Notes: generated by a model not told the origin, from the letters alone. Shown: positions 1-8,666, counted from the stretch's first letter. The stretch: DNA of 64,000 bases from an uncultured Spirochaeta sp. (GCA_913030605.1 CAJWEZ010000016.1:1-64000); one strand, 5' to 3'. A program made the numbers and translations.

Positions 1-63
1 CGGGATGACGAATACTTCTTCCTTCGCATCCGTCATGCATTCCCCGGAAATCGACCATGAACC

Positions 64-89
64 AAAAAACCGCCCCGAAACGGGGCGGT
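64..89 (-). terminator. Rho-independent terminator of the cyclase-family gene
   Basis: Read on the minus strand, an 8-bp GC-rich perfect stem (CCGCCCCG / CGGGGCGG) with a 3-nt loop is followed directly by six T residues. It lies 64 nt downstream of the stop codon of the cyclase-family gene, so it most likely ends that monocistronic transcript. Bases 1-63 hold no convincing gene. Confidence 0.85.
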
Positions 90-153
90 GCCTCCTTTTG
101 AGCACTCCGCCGGCGGGGTGCCGGCATCAACGTGCCCATCCTCTTGCGTGTGC

Positions 154-1050
154 CTACTTGGCGTTCTTGGCCCGCTTGCGGCCCTCTTCCACGAGCCATT
201 CGTTCCGGGCCCGGGCAACGTCACCAAACTTGGTGAGTTCGGCCTTGGCCTTGAGCGCCATTTTCTCCTCGTAGGTCTTCTCGTCGACGAAGGCGACGAT
301 ACGGGCGATGGAGGATTCACCGTCCACGAAGCGCCACGGGAAACACCCGATCGTGACGCGCTCGTTGAGCAGCAGATCCATGTCACCACCGAGGCACTCG
401 GCGTGCACAATCCCGTGGGGGAACATTTCCAGGTGCATCAGCTGATACTTGTCGTCGGTAAAGACCTCGGAGAGGCCCTTGCCGTACTTTTTCTGGAAAT
501 GCGTGTCGCACTCCGCCGCGTTTTTCGGCATCCAGTCGCGGATCTTGGTGTTCATGGGATGGTCCGCGCTGCCGCAGTCCACGCCGATCCACCGCAGTTT
601 CTTCTTTTTTGCCCACTCGGCAAACTCGCGGTCCGGACCGGGGTGTTTGACCATGTAGGTGACCTCATCCGCCGTCGGCTGATCCCAGCTGTACTGGTGA
701 TAGCCCGTCGAGATGATGAGGATGTCGCCTTCCTTGACGTCCACGCGTTCCTCGATCATTTCCGAGGTGTAGACGTCGTACTCACCGGCGACATCGGACA
801 GGTCGACGATGACGCCCTCGTGGACCAGAAAGTCCATGTCCAGGCTCGCGATGTCCTTGCCGGGAGTGTAGAAATGGATCTCACCGTCGAGGTGCGTCCC
901 GATATGGTTGGAGTGGGTTACCAGCTGTCCGTTGGCGCCGTTGGGCGCGAGCCGCTTGAAGTACTTAACCTGCAGCGGTTCATACGTCGGCCACGGGGGC
1001 GTACCAACGCCGAGCGGGATACTGAGATCGATGATCTTCATGTTGTTCAT
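154..1050 (-). CDS. Cyclase-family metal-dependent hydrolase
   Basis: This 298-residue protein belongs to the cyclase / kynurenine-formamidase-like superfamily, Mn/Zn hydrolases acting on cyclic or linear amides. The diagnostic ligand motif HxxxHxDxxxH is present at H49, H53, D55 and H59. A second conserved-looking segment (CDTHFQKKYG) lies in the C-terminal half. The protein is longer than the usual 210-270 residues. The start is the ATG preceded by AAGGAG; the reading frame stays open upstream but without a ribosome site. It is transcribed away from the small gene at 1180 and has its own terminator. The substrate cannot be read from sequence. The nearby carbamoyltransferase and hydroxylase genes make a ring-opening amide hydrolysis step attractive, but that is inference. 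Confidence 0.8.
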   Translation of the reverse strand: MNNMKIIDLSIPLGVGTPPWPTYEPLQVKYFKRLAPNGANGQLVTHSNHIGTHLDGEIHFYTPGKDIASLDMDFLVHEGVIVDLSDVAGEYDVYTSEMIEERVDVKEGDILIISTGYHQYSWDQPTADEVTYMVKHPGPDREFAEWAKKKKLRWIGVDCGSADHPMNTKIRDWMPKNAAECDTHFQKKYGKGLSEVFTDDKYQLMHLEMFPHGIVHAECLGGDMDLLLNERVTIGCFPWRFVDGESSIARIVAFVDEKTYEEKMALKAKAELTKFGDVARARNEWLVEEGRKRAKNAK

Positions 1051-1087
1051 CCGTTGCTCCTTGTGATGGGTTCGTAGTTGGAACCAG

Positions 1088-1125
1088 AGTGTAGCGACCA
1101 TTGTACACCACATGGCCGGACCATG
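1088..1125. promoter_or_regulatory. Divergent promoter region with a small inverted repeat
   Basis: Between the divergent genes starting at 1050 and 1180 there is an inverted repeat CATGG-N5-CCATG (1111-1125). A minus-strand -10 like box TACACT lies at 1088-1093, about 38 nt before the cyclase gene start. No good -35 is present for that box, so the inverted repeat may be an activator or operator site. This is a weak assignment from pattern only. Confidence 0.3.
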
Positions 1126-1179
1126 CACTAATACGCGTTGCCCGATTGGCCGATATTCCGGACAGGGAAGGAGTTCCGC

Positions 1180-1395
1180 ATGAAGCGATACCGTGTCAAA
1201 TCCGCCCCGGGGCAGCGCGCCGTTCTGGACGTGCTTTCCGAGGGAGCCGAGGGATACCAGGTTCGGATCACCCGCACGTTCGAGACGTACGAGGAGGTGG
1301 AGGAGCAGTTCATGTCCGCGGAACTGTTCGACATCTGCCTGCGCACCGCGTACATTCGCGAGATCACCGACGCGGGATCGGTGCAGGTCGCGTAG
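1180..1395 (+). CDS. Small hypothetical protein, 71 aa
   Basis: A 71-residue soluble, mixed-charge protein with no membrane segment or recognisable domain. A strong ribosome site (GGAAGGAG, 6 nt before the ATG) and GC-biased third positions support it as a real gene. The middle is acidic and helical-looking (ETYEEVEEQF) and two cysteines are absent from any metal-like pair. It sits alone between the divergent cyclase gene and the HtrA-like gene and is followed by a GC hairpin. I do not recognise its family. Confidence 0.65.
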   Translation: MKRYRVKSAPGQRAVLDVLSEGAEGYQVRITRTFETYEEVEEQFMSAELFDICLRTAYIREITDAGSVQVA

Positions 1396-1406
1396 CCCAC
1401 CACCTC

Positions 1407-1438
1407 GCGCCGCCCACCCGATCGTGTGGGGGCGGCGC
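1407..1438 (+). terminator. GC hairpin after the 71-aa gene
   Basis: An 11-bp stem (GCGCCGCCCAC pairing with GTGGG..CGGCGC, with a 2-nt bulge) lies 11 nt after the stop of the small gene. There is no T-run, so it may be a weak terminator or an attenuator before the HtrA-like gene rather than a classical terminator. Confidence 0.35.
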
Positions 1439-1477
1439 GCGTCTTCCGGGTTATCTTCGCTCCTGGAGGTACCCGCA

Positions 1478-2446
1478 ATGGATACAACAACCCTCTCAGC
1501 ATTGTCCCAGGACCTTGAGACGCTCACGGAACGACTCACACACCGTGTGGCGATGGTGTGGGCCGACGGTGCCACGCCGAGAAGCGCGCTGATCGTGGAT
1601 CGGCGGCTGGTCGTTACTGCAGCGATGGATGCACGTCCCGGTGAGGAGGTGCGTGTACGACGCACCTCCGGCGAGGACGGCCGGGCGCGGGTTCTGCGCT
1701 TCTGGCGTCGCGCGTCCCTCGCACTACTGGCGGTCGACGGCGACGACAGTGACGGCGATTACGCCGGGGACATGGCGGCGGCCAGGGACGCGATCTCCGG
1801 GATGGCAACGGGGAGCCTCCCGCGCCTCGGCGCGCTCACCGTCACCGTCGCGTGGCCGTCGCCGGAAGGCGCGGAAGTCAGGACCGGAGTCGTTCGCTGC
1901 GTCGGATCCGACGGGAGCTACGTTCAGACCGACGGCGCCGCCTATCCCGGATTTGCCGGGGCGCCGGTGTTTGATGCCGCCGGTAACCTCCTGGGTATTA
2001 CGCAGCCCGGTGCCGGCGGCAACGACGGCACGGTGATGCCGGTGGCGGCGCTTCTCGAGCTGCTGGAGAACCCGGCGACGGATACGGAACACCCGGTGAG
2101 GGCAGTCCTGGGCGTCAGGACCGAGTCGATCGGGCGCCCCGGCGGAGGAGGTCGCGCGGCGGCGGTTGTCGACGTCGAGGAGGGTAGTGGCGCTGAAGAA
2201 GGCGGCGTTCAGTACGGCGATGTGATCGTCGCGGTGGACGGGATGGAGATATCGGGGCCCGGGGATCTGCACCGAGCCCTCGCGAATCGCGAGCCGGGAG
2301 ATTCCGTGGCTGTCAGGATCCTCCGCGGCGCGACTGAGGACACGCGACACGTGGTGCTCGGTGCAGCGGCCGCGGAGTCCGGGGGTCATCGGGGCGGGGG
2401 ACACCACGGGTGGCGACAGTGGGCGATGGTGCACATGATGGGGTGA
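1478..2446 (+). CDS. HtrA/DegP-like protein with degenerate active site and PDZ domain
   Basis: A 322-residue protein with the HtrA layout: a trypsin-like double barrel (about 20-190) followed by one PDZ domain (about 205-290). The catalytic signatures are eroded. The VVTNAHV segment reads VVTAAMD (45-51), so the histidine is lost. The GNSGGP segment reads GFAGAP (158-163), with Ala160 in place of the nucleophilic serine. There is no signal peptide or membrane anchor, so it is probably cytoplasmic. The start ATG has TGGAGG 8 nt upstream. The stop overlaps the GTG start of the LuxR-type gene (GTGA), implying translational coupling. It probably acts as a binding or scaffold protein rather than a protease, which is inference. 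The C-terminus is Gly/His-rich. Confidence 0.75.
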   Translation: MDTTTLSALSQDLETLTERLTHRVAMVWADGATPRSALIVDRRLVVTAAMDARPGEEVRVRRTSGEDGRARVLRFWRRASLALLAVDGDDSDGDYAGDMAAARDAISGMATGSLPRLGALTVTVAWPSPEGAEVRTGVVRCVGSDGSYVQTDGAAYPGFAGAPVFDAAGNLLGITQPGAGGNDGTVMPVAALLELLENPATDTEHPVRAVLGVRTESIGRPGGGGRAAAVVDVEEGSGAEEGGVQYGDVIVAVDGMEISGPGDLHRALANREPGDSVAVRILRGATEDTRHVVLGAAAAESGGHRGGGHHGWRQWAMVHMMG

Positions 2447-3018
2447 TCACGCTGGGGATTGTGGGCGTGGCGCTCCCGCCGCCGGATCTGGCGCCGGCCG
2501 TGCGCGCCGTGGCCCGCGCCCGGGGCTGGTCGGTCGTGGTCGGCACTCCCGACCAGCTGTCCCCGGCGGTGGACGTGATAGTGGGTCTCGAGGAGGACCT
2601 GCCGGCGGTTCCCCAGACGGGACGCCCGCTCATCGTGGTCGTACCCGCGACTGGAGCCTACCTTGGTGGTTCAACCGGGGCCGGAGAAACCGCCGCCGCC
2701 GTCGTGATCCGGGAGAACCTGACCGCACAGCTTGGGCCCGCCTGTGACGCGGTGATCGCCGGTCTGAGGGTGTGGCCGATGGAGTACGGAGCCCGCGGCC
2801 CGGAACACCGCAGTGATGGCACGCTGTCGACGGCGGAGACGGCGGTCTATCGCGCCCTGGCTCGCGGGCTGTCGAACCGCGAAATCGGGGAGGCGCTCGA
2901 TATTTCGGTGAATACGGTGAAATACCACCTGGCGCGGATCTACGCCAAGCTCGGGGTCAGAAACCGAACCGAGGCCGTCCGTTCAAGGGACGACCGCCGG
3001 TCCGGCGGATTCGCGTAG
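2443..3018 (+). CDS. LuxR-family helix-turn-helix protein
   Basis: A 191-residue protein with a divergent N-terminal alpha/beta segment (hydrophobic strands from residue 2, no clear phosphoacceptor Asp set) and a C-terminal LuxR/GerE DNA-binding domain (about 133-185). The recognition-helix signature is LSNREIGEALDIS...VKYHLARIYAKLGV. The GTG at 2443 overlaps the upstream stop codon by GTGA and is preferred. A GTG at 2410 would add 11 residues. The N-terminus resembles a receiver fold that has lost phosphorylation residues, so control may be through the partner HtrA-like protein. Target genes are unknown. Confidence 0.8.
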   Translation: MITLGIVGVALPPPDLAPAVRAVARARGWSVVVGTPDQLSPAVDVIVGLEEDLPAVPQTGRPLIVVVPATGAYLGGSTGAGETAAAVVIRENLTAQLGPACDAVIAGLRVWPMEYGARGPEHRSDGTLSTAETAVYRALARGLSNREIGEALDISVNTVKYHLARIYAKLGVRNRTEAVRSRDDRRSGGFA

Positions 3019-3063
3019 CCCGCCGACGGGGTGGCCCGGGACGCCGGGATGCCCGCCGCCGGC

Positions 3064-3085
3064 GCACCGGAGGTGTGTCCGGTGC
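3064..3085. terminator. Intergenic hairpin between convergent genes
   Basis: A perfect 8-bp stem GCACCGGA/TCCGGTGC with a 6-nt loop sits between the LuxR-type gene (plus) and the YlbE-type gene (minus). It lacks a T-run on either strand but is placed as expected for a shared bidirectional terminator. Confidence 0.45.
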
Positions 3086-3125
3086 CCGTTTGCGGGCTCC
3101 GGATGTCCCCCGGTTCGGTACGCGC

Positions 3126-4559
3126 TCAGCAGTAGTGTTCCACGTACGCCCGGAAGGCGTCCTGAAAACACTTCTCCGGCGGTTTGACCAGGCCGGCACC
3201 GACCATGCCGACGCCGGGATCCTTGTGCGCGATACCGGTGTTGATCGCCGGCAGAATACCGGTCTCGACCACCTTGATCACGTCGATCGCCGTGGGCGTT
3301 CCACGGAAATCCATCGCCGGGATCTGGTAGGTGGAGTTCTCCGACATGGTGATCTCGTACATCTGGCGGGTAAAGTTGACCGCGTCGGCGGGCTTTCCTC
3401 CGACGAACTTGACGATTGCCGGTGCCGCCGCCATGGCAAACCCGCCGATTCCACTGGTCTCGGTGATGACCGAGTCTCCAATGTCACGAGCCGCGTCGTC
3501 GGCGGTGAACCCGGGCAGGTACAGCCCATCGATCACCGACGCCGGACCGGTAAACCACTGGTCGGGGAGGCCGGAGATCCGAATGCCGAACTCCGTCCCG
3601 TTGCGCGCCATCGTGTAGATGAAGGAGCTGCCCTCGATTCCCGCGGCGGCGTCGACGGTACACTTGGCCGCCGGCATCGTCAGGTTGAGGAAGAAGTGGT
3701 CGTTGCTGTTCAGGAACTCCAGCACCCGCGCGATCGTGTCGCGGGATTCGTCCAAACGAACCAGGTACGGTGCCATCTCTCGGATGAACAGGCTGGTACC
3801 GGCGCGGTTGCGGTTGTGTCCCTCGTCGCCCATCTGCAGGACCTGGGCGATCAGGTTCTTCATGTCCAGCGGGCCGTGGGCCTTGAGCGCCGCCCGGAGC
3901 ACCGGTGCAAGCTCGTCGGCCATCCACTTCAGCCGGTCGATCACTTCCTGGGAGTTGGCGCCGTAGCGCAGCACCTTGCCCAGCCCCTCGTTGAGGGTGC
4001 AGTAGGCGCGGTTGCCGAATTCGGCGTTCTCCATGATCCACACGGGCATGCTCGCGGTCATAATGCCTGCCATCGGTCCCACCGCGCTGTGGTGGTGGCA
4101 GGGATCAAACTCGATCTCACCGGACGCGGCGAGCTTCTCCGCCTCCTCCGGGGTGGACGCCAGTCCCTCGTAGATCAGGCCGCCCATGACGGCGCCGCGC
4201 ATCGGACCGGACATGTCCTCCCACTTCACCGGGGGACCGGCGTGGAGAATCAGTTTCTTGTGCATGCCCGGGACCACATCCTGCGCGATACCGATGTCGA
4301 CGATCGTCGGTTTGCCCGCCTGCACCCGCCGTACGGCCTCCGCATTGGCCTCGGCGCGCTTTACCGAACCGGACGCCTCCGCCGCCTCGAGGCGGTCGAA
4401 CAGGGCGATGAGTTCGCTGTTGCCGCCGGCCGGCGGCTTCCATTCCACCTGCGTGGCCCGCGATCCCAGGGACCGCAGCGTGTCCGCGAACCCCTCCAGG
4501 CCGAGGTTGATGACGTTGAGATCCTGCGAAAACAGGTCGTTGATTCTGTTCGTGCTCAT
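3126..4559 (-). CDS. allG: DUF1116 / YlbE-AllG family carbamoyltransferase subunit
   Basis: A 477-residue protein of the DUF1116 (YlbE/YahG) family. In Escherichia coli the family members AllF (FdrA), AllG (YlbE) and AllH (YlbF) together form the oxamate carbamoyltransferase of anaerobic allantoin use. All three homologues are adjacent here. The full family length is present without break. Histidine-rich conserved stretches are visible (PCHHHSAVGPMAG, GDEGHNRNRAGT). It is the last gene of the permease-allH-fdrA-allG minus-strand operon, 20 nt after fdrA. The family assignment is firm. That the substrate is carbamoyl-oxamate rather than another carbamoyl compound is inference. Confidence 0.85.
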   Translation of the reverse strand: MSTNRINDLFSQDLNVINLGLEGFADTLRSLGSRATQVEWKPPAGGNSELIALFDRLEAAEASGSVKRAEANAEAVRRVQAGKPTIVDIGIAQDVVPGMHKKLILHAGPPVKWEDMSGPMRGAVMGGLIYEGLASTPEEAEKLAASGEIEFDPCHHHSAVGPMAGIMTASMPVWIMENAEFGNRAYCTLNEGLGKVLRYGANSQEVIDRLKWMADELAPVLRAALKAHGPLDMKNLIAQVLQMGDEGHNRNRAGTSLFIREMAPYLVRLDESRDTIARVLEFLNSNDHFFLNLTMPAAKCTVDAAAGIEGSSFIYTMARNGTEFGIRISGLPDQWFTGPASVIDGLYLPGFTADDAARDIGDSVITETSGIGGFAMAAAPAIVKFVGGKPADAVNFTRQMYEITMSENSTYQIPAMDFRGTPTAIDVIKVVETGILPAINTGIAHKDPGVGMVGAGLVKPPEKCFQDAFRAYVEHYC

Positions 4560-4579
4560 AGTGCTTCTCCGTTTCCGCC

Positions 4580-6142
4580 TCAGCGCGCGCCGAGCTTCGC
4601 CATGATGCGCCCGGCGAGCTTCGCCGCCTGATAGTTGGACGGCATGACCACGACGCCGGCCTCTTCAAGCGTCCGTCGCTGGGAGGACAGGTTCTGAATA
4701 TCGCCCTCGGTGCCCGTGACGCTGGCCACCACGGCGAGGTATCCGCCGCGTTTTTCGGCCGCTGCACGCATGCGCCTGATCGACGGCACCATGGCGCCGG
4801 CGGGGTCCGCGTGGCTGCCGTAGCCGATCACGCAGTCCAGCAGAACCACGGCGACTTCAGCGTCGTCCGCCTCGCGATCCATACGTTCGGTTCGGATCGA
4901 GGGATCGATCATCGGATGAGGCCGTCCCACGGTAAAGACGTCTTCGCCGAGGTCGACGATCGTGTGCTTCTCCGAGGTCTGCGGATCGGCGAGCTTGAAG
5001 GCGGGATCCGCCGGATCGAACGAGTGAATGCCGCCGAGCTGTTCGTTGAGGACGAACACCGCTTCGTCGGTGAGTGTTCCACCGGTGAAGTAGCCGCGAA
5101 GGTACTTCTGCTGCGAGGAGATCCCCGCCGTCTCGCGTTCCACGAGCGCGTCGATCTCGTCGTCGCCGGCGTCGAAGGTCCGCGAGCGGTACGCCTCTCC
5201 CGCAGCGAGGGCGGCGGCCATGCGCGCCACTTCCTCGAGGTTTGCGGCGTAGTGGATGTTGCCGTCGGTCTTTTTGTCCGGAACCATGCCGATGAGGTGC
5301 ACCACCACCGGTTTGCCGGTTTTCGACAGCGCCGAGATCACCGTGTCAGCCACCGACGGCGCCGGTGGTTTCGAGATCACGGCGATGACCGAGGTCTGCG
5401 GGTCCGCCGTCAGCGCCTCGATCGCCATGAGGGTGGTAATGCCGCCAACGTCCTCGCTCTTGAGGTCGCGCCCGCCGGTCCCGATCCCCTGGCTCACGCC
5501 GCTGCCGGCGCGCGCGATCAGGCTGGTGACCTCCTGCAGTCCCGTGCCGGAGGCGCTTACCACGCCCACCGGGCCACGGGGCACCACGTTGGCAAAGCAC
5601 AGCGGCTTGCCGTTGATGATCGCCGTGCCGCAGTCGGGGCCCATCATGAGCAGGCCGCGGGAACGGGCGAGCGTCTTCAGGGCGACCTCGTCGTCCAGAC
5701 TTACGTTGTCGGAGAACATCATCACGTGACGGTCCGCCTGCAGCGCCTTTCGCGCCTCTCGGGCGGCGTACTGCCCCGGCAGCGAAATGATGACCATGTT
5801 GGCGTCAGGTACCGCCTCGAACGCCGCGGCGCTGCTGCCGGGCTTCCAGGTATCGCCTTCGTCCTGGTCGGCTTTCTGCCGCAGTTTCTCGTCCACCGCG
5901 GTTTCCGCCGCGTCGATTGTCGCTTCATCGGCGGCCTCGACCGCGATGATCAGATCGTTGGCCGTCGCTCCATCGAGCTCCGGGCCGTTCAGTCCCATGT
6001 CGTTCAGGAGATCAAGGTTCATCTCGGTACCCATGGCGACAACCGCCTCCGAGATGCCGTCCATCTTCTTGATGTCCGCGCTGATCAACATGAGGAACAC
6101 CGAATCGTAGTAAGAGTCCTTGCGAAGGATGATTCGTTTCAC
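4580..6142 (-). CDS. fdrA: FdrA/AllF, acyl-CoA-synthetase-like carbamoyltransferase subunit
   Basis: A 520-residue FdrA protein related to the succinyl-CoA synthetase alpha chain fold. An N-terminal ACT-like region (1-100) is followed by a CoA-ligase-type nucleotide-binding core (SASGTGLQEV, IGTGGRDL) and a C-terminal domain carrying GRPHPMIDP. In E. coli it partners AllG and AllH in making carbamoyl phosphate from a carbamoylated product. The start is a GTG with a weak GCGAGG site. It lies between allH (gap about 36 nt) and allG (20 nt). Length and domain order are normal for the family. Confidence 0.9.
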   Translation of the reverse strand: MKRIILRKDSYYDSVFLMLISADIKKMDGISEAVVAMGTEMNLDLLNDMGLNGPELDGATANDLIIAVEAADEATIDAAETAVDEKLRQKADQDEGDTWKPGSSAAAFEAVPDANMVIISLPGQYAAREARKALQADRHVMMFSDNVSLDDEVALKTLARSRGLLMMGPDCGTAIINGKPLCFANVVPRGPVGVVSASGTGLQEVTSLIARAGSGVSQGIGTGGRDLKSEDVGGITTLMAIEALTADPQTSVIAVISKPPAPSVADTVISALSKTGKPVVVHLIGMVPDKKTDGNIHYAANLEEVARMAAALAAGEAYRSRTFDAGDDEIDALVERETAGISSQQKYLRGYFTGGTLTDEAVFVLNEQLGGIHSFDPADPAFKLADPQTSEKHTIVDLGEDVFTVGRPHPMIDPSIRTERMDREADDAEVAVVLLDCVIGYGSHADPAGAMVPSIRRMRAAAEKRGGYLAVVASVTGTEGDIQNLSSQRRTLEEAGVVVMPSNYQAAKLAGRIMAKLGAR

Positions 6143-6178
6143 TGTGAACCTCGCTTTCGTGAATTGCAGAATAGAACG

Positions 6179-7075
6179 CTATACCCGCCCGCGCTGTCTG
6201 TCAAACCGGTACGGATCCGTAGCCCACACAAAACCCGCCAGGGCGTCCAGTCCCGACGAGTGACCGTGACGGCGGGCGCGGTCGACGGCCCCGGTCAGGT
6301 CACCGCGACGGAGATCGTCCACGATGGCGACCTGGTACGCCGGTGGCCAGCCGGCGAGGGATACCCGCAAAAGCGACGCACCGCCGGGGGTAGTACGGGA
6401 GAGCGACCGGCGGATCGAGTCGCGGTCGACGCGCGGAACGGTGCCCGCCGCCACCGGGCCCGGGAGCACCAGTTCCGCCAGGATCGCCCCGCTCACAAAG
6501 TCGTCCCCCGCCGGCGTGAACCCGGCGCCGAGTCCCACCATCCCCGACAGATCTATCGGTACCCTGGAGCCGGTGCGTGCGGCCTCCAGGAGTCGGGTCC
6601 GCGCGCGGCGCCGGAACGGGTCCGCGTCGCCGGAGGAGCCGTCGCCGGCACCGGTGCCCGCGACCAGTCCCGTGAAACCGGTCTCTGCGAAGGGGAGCAG
6701 GGCTCGACGAAGCGCCGCGACATCCTCCGGGGACCAGCTCTCAATGGGACGTGGTCCCGGCGGTGTCGCCGCGACGCTGGTGCCCGCAGACCGCGCCGGC
6801 AGCGCCACGCGCCGGCTGCCGAGGTCCACATGACCGTCGGTGATCGTGGCGGCGGTGCCGTCGTCGACGGCCACCAGCGTGGACCACTCCGGTGCGATGC
6901 CGTCGTCGACGAGCTCCAAGGCCAGTTCGGTCCAGTCGGCGCGCCGGGTCACCAGTGAAACCAGGTACGCACCGTCGGTATCTGAGAGTCGCAGGTTGAT
7001 CACGTGACGGTGACGTCCCGTGACGTGGCCGCGGGCAGCGGTCGGCACCAGGCGCCCCGTGCGGGCGATACGCAT
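6179..7075 (-). CDS. allH: DUF2877 / YlbF-AllH family subunit
   Basis: A 298-residue DUF2877 protein, homologue of the third oxamate carbamoyltransferase component AllH (YlbF). The family hallmark GLGAGFTPAGDDFVSG is present in the middle. Loop insertions are rich in Gly/Asp. The chosen ATG at 7075 has AGGAGG 9 nt upstream; the longer open frame overlaps the permease terminator and is not credible. It precedes fdrA on the same strand. The terminator between it and the permease means it either relies on read-through or has its own weak promoter. Confidence 0.85.
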   Translation of the reverse strand: MRIARTGRLVPTAARGHVTGRHRHVINLRLSDTDGAYLVSLVTRRADWTELALELVDDGIAPEWSTLVAVDDGTAATITDGHVDLGSRRVALPARSAGTSVAATPPGPRPIESWSPEDVAALRRALLPFAETGFTGLVAGTGAGDGSSGDADPFRRRARTRLLEAARTGSRVPIDLSGMVGLGAGFTPAGDDFVSGAILAELVLPGPVAAGTVPRVDRDSIRRSLSRTTPGGASLLRVSLAGWPPAYQVAIVDDLRRGDLTGAVDRARRHGHSSGLDALAGFVWATDPYRFDRQRGRV

Positions 7076-7100
7076 GACGGCGGGCCTCCTGTCGGGGGAA

Positions 7101-7130
7101 AAGAAAGGCCCCGCCGGAACGGCGGGGCCT
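7101..7130 (-). terminator. Terminator / attenuator after the uracil permease
   Basis: On the minus strand a perfect 10-bp stem AGGCCCCGCC/GGCGGGGCCT (loop 5 nt) is followed by TTCTTTTCCC. It lies 25 nt downstream of the permease stop and upstream of allH. It would separate permease from carbamoyltransferase transcripts or set their ratio. Confidence 0.8.
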
Positions 7131-7154
7131 GTCCACTCGCGCGGTTGCCCGCGT

Positions 7155-8417
7155 TTACTTGGTCGAGAAGCTCTTGAAGTTGATGAGCAGGTTGAGAACG
7201 ATGCCCACCAGCGCCGCGAGACCGAGACCGCTGAGCTCGAAGGTTTCGCCGGCGGAGAAGCTGGCGCCACCGAGGCCGATCACGAGGATCGCCGCGACGA
7301 TGATCAGGATCTTGGGATCGTCCATGTTGATCTTGGCATCGACCATGTTTCGGATACCGATCGAGGAGATCATACCGAACAGCAGGATCGAGATACCGCC
7401 GATAACCGGGGCGGGAATCGTCTGGATCAGACCGGTGAACTTCGGAATGATCGACAGAAAGAGCGCAAACACCGCGGCGATGCGCATGACGTTCGGGTTG
7501 AATACGCCGGTCAGCGCGACGGCACCGGTGTTTTCGCTGTAGGTCGTGTTCGCGGGACCACCGAGGAGGGCGGAGATGCTGGTGGCGAGACCGTCACCAA
7601 GCAGGGTTCGGTTGATTCCGGGGTCGGCGATGAAGTCTTTCTTGACAACGTTGCCGATCGCGATCACGTCTCCGAAGTGCTCCACGACCGTGACGATCGC
7701 CACCGGTACGGTGAGCGCAATCGCCGTTGCCGAGAACTTCGGCAGCATGAAGTTGGGAAGACCGATCCACGGGCGCTCGGCGACAACGGTGAAGTCCACG
7801 ACGCCGGCGATGATCGCCACGACGTAGCCAAAGATCAGTGCGATCAGGACCGGGAGCTGCGAGGCAAACTTCCAGCCCATGCGCTCGAATCCGACCTTGA
7901 CGATCACGCCTGCGGCGAACGTCAGGACGGCGATGAGCCAGGCACCGTTTTTGCCGATCGCGGCGGTAACGGCGTTGTCACCGGAAATGTTTCCGATGGC
8001 CACCGGCGCCAGAATCAGACCGATCAGGATGATGATCGGACCGGTGACGTGGGGCGGCAGAATCTTGTGGAGCCAGTCCGTCGACACGAAGGTAAAGATG
8101 AACGAAACCACGAGGTACACGAGACCGGCAATGACGATACCGCCGGTTGCGTACGCGAGGTCACCACCGGAGGCTGCGGCAACCGCAAAGATCGGTGGCA
8201 TAAACGCGAAGGAACTGCCGAGGAAGACCGGCACCTTGAACTTGGTGATCACGTGGAACAGCAGCGTACCGATACCGGACGCAAACAACGCGACCCCTAC
8301 GTCGAGACCGGTCAGTACCGGGACCAGCACGGTCGCGCCAAACATGACGAACGTGTGCTGGAGTCCCAGGACGACGACCCGTCCGTTGATTCCTTCCTGA
8401 GTGCGTGCATCAGACAT
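7155..8417 (-). CDS. uraA: NCS2-family uracil permease, UraA-like
   Basis: A 420-residue polytopic inner-membrane protein of the NCS2 nucleobase:cation symporter family. It follows E. coli UraA closely: the QHTFVMFGATVLVP opening, the VVEHFGD segment with the substrate-binding glutamate region, NVVKKDF, and the second substrate glutamate region NTTYSENTG. About 14 membrane spans are expected. The start has AAGGAGT 8 nt upstream and follows a good promoter at 8483-8510. Position at the head of the allHFG genes suggests it imports the nucleobase whose breakdown feeds the carbamoyltransferase. Uracil is the best guess, and xanthine/urate cannot be excluded. Confidence 0.85.
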   Translation of the reverse strand: MSDARTQEGINGRVVVLGLQHTFVMFGATVLVPVLTGLDVGVALFASGIGTLLFHVITKFKVPVFLGSSFAFMPPIFAVAAASGGDLAYATGGIVIAGLVYLVVSFIFTFVSTDWLHKILPPHVTGPIIILIGLILAPVAIGNISGDNAVTAAIGKNGAWLIAVLTFAAGVIVKVGFERMGWKFASQLPVLIALIFGYVVAIIAGVVDFTVVAERPWIGLPNFMLPKFSATAIALTVPVAIVTVVEHFGDVIAIGNVVKKDFIADPGINRTLLGDGLATSISALLGGPANTTYSENTGAVALTGVFNPNVMRIAAVFALFLSIIPKFTGLIQTIPAPVIGGISILLFGMISSIGIRNMVDAKINMDDPKILIIVAAILVIGLGGASFSAGETFELSGLGLAALVGIVLNLLINFKSFSTK

Positions 8418-8482
8418 AGGAATGACTCCTTACATCAGTGTGGTATGAGAGGCCAACAGCCTCGTTCTTGTAAGATGTATTC

Positions 8483-8510
8483 AGTGTACATACGAATCCG
8501 TAATGTTCAA
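8483..8510 (-). promoter_or_regulatory. Sigma70-like promoter for the permease operon
   Basis: Minus-strand TTGAAC (8505-8510), a 16-bp spacer and TACACT (8483-8488). The predicted start is about 60 nt upstream of the permease ATG. Both boxes match consensus in 4-5 of 6 positions in an otherwise GC-rich genome. Confidence 0.65.
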
Positions 8511-8666
8511 GTCTTTTGCAAAGATGTGAACCTCACGACTGTTGGACACTGACACCCCCTACACAGCATGGGGCACATATCGGGTGGCTGCAAGTTGTTG
8601 TTTGTTCATCTGCAACGAACGTCTGTCACGGCCGACGGGCGTGTTCGGCCGGGTGACCGGCTTTTC

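Noticed and set aside
1478-2446. Active DegP/HtrA periplasmic protease
   Set aside because: No signal peptide, and the catalytic His and Ser are replaced.
4811-6958. 715-aa plus-strand open frame
   Set aside because: Antisense to fdrA and allH, His/Arg/Asp-rich with no domain and no ribosome site. An artefact of GC-rich codon use.
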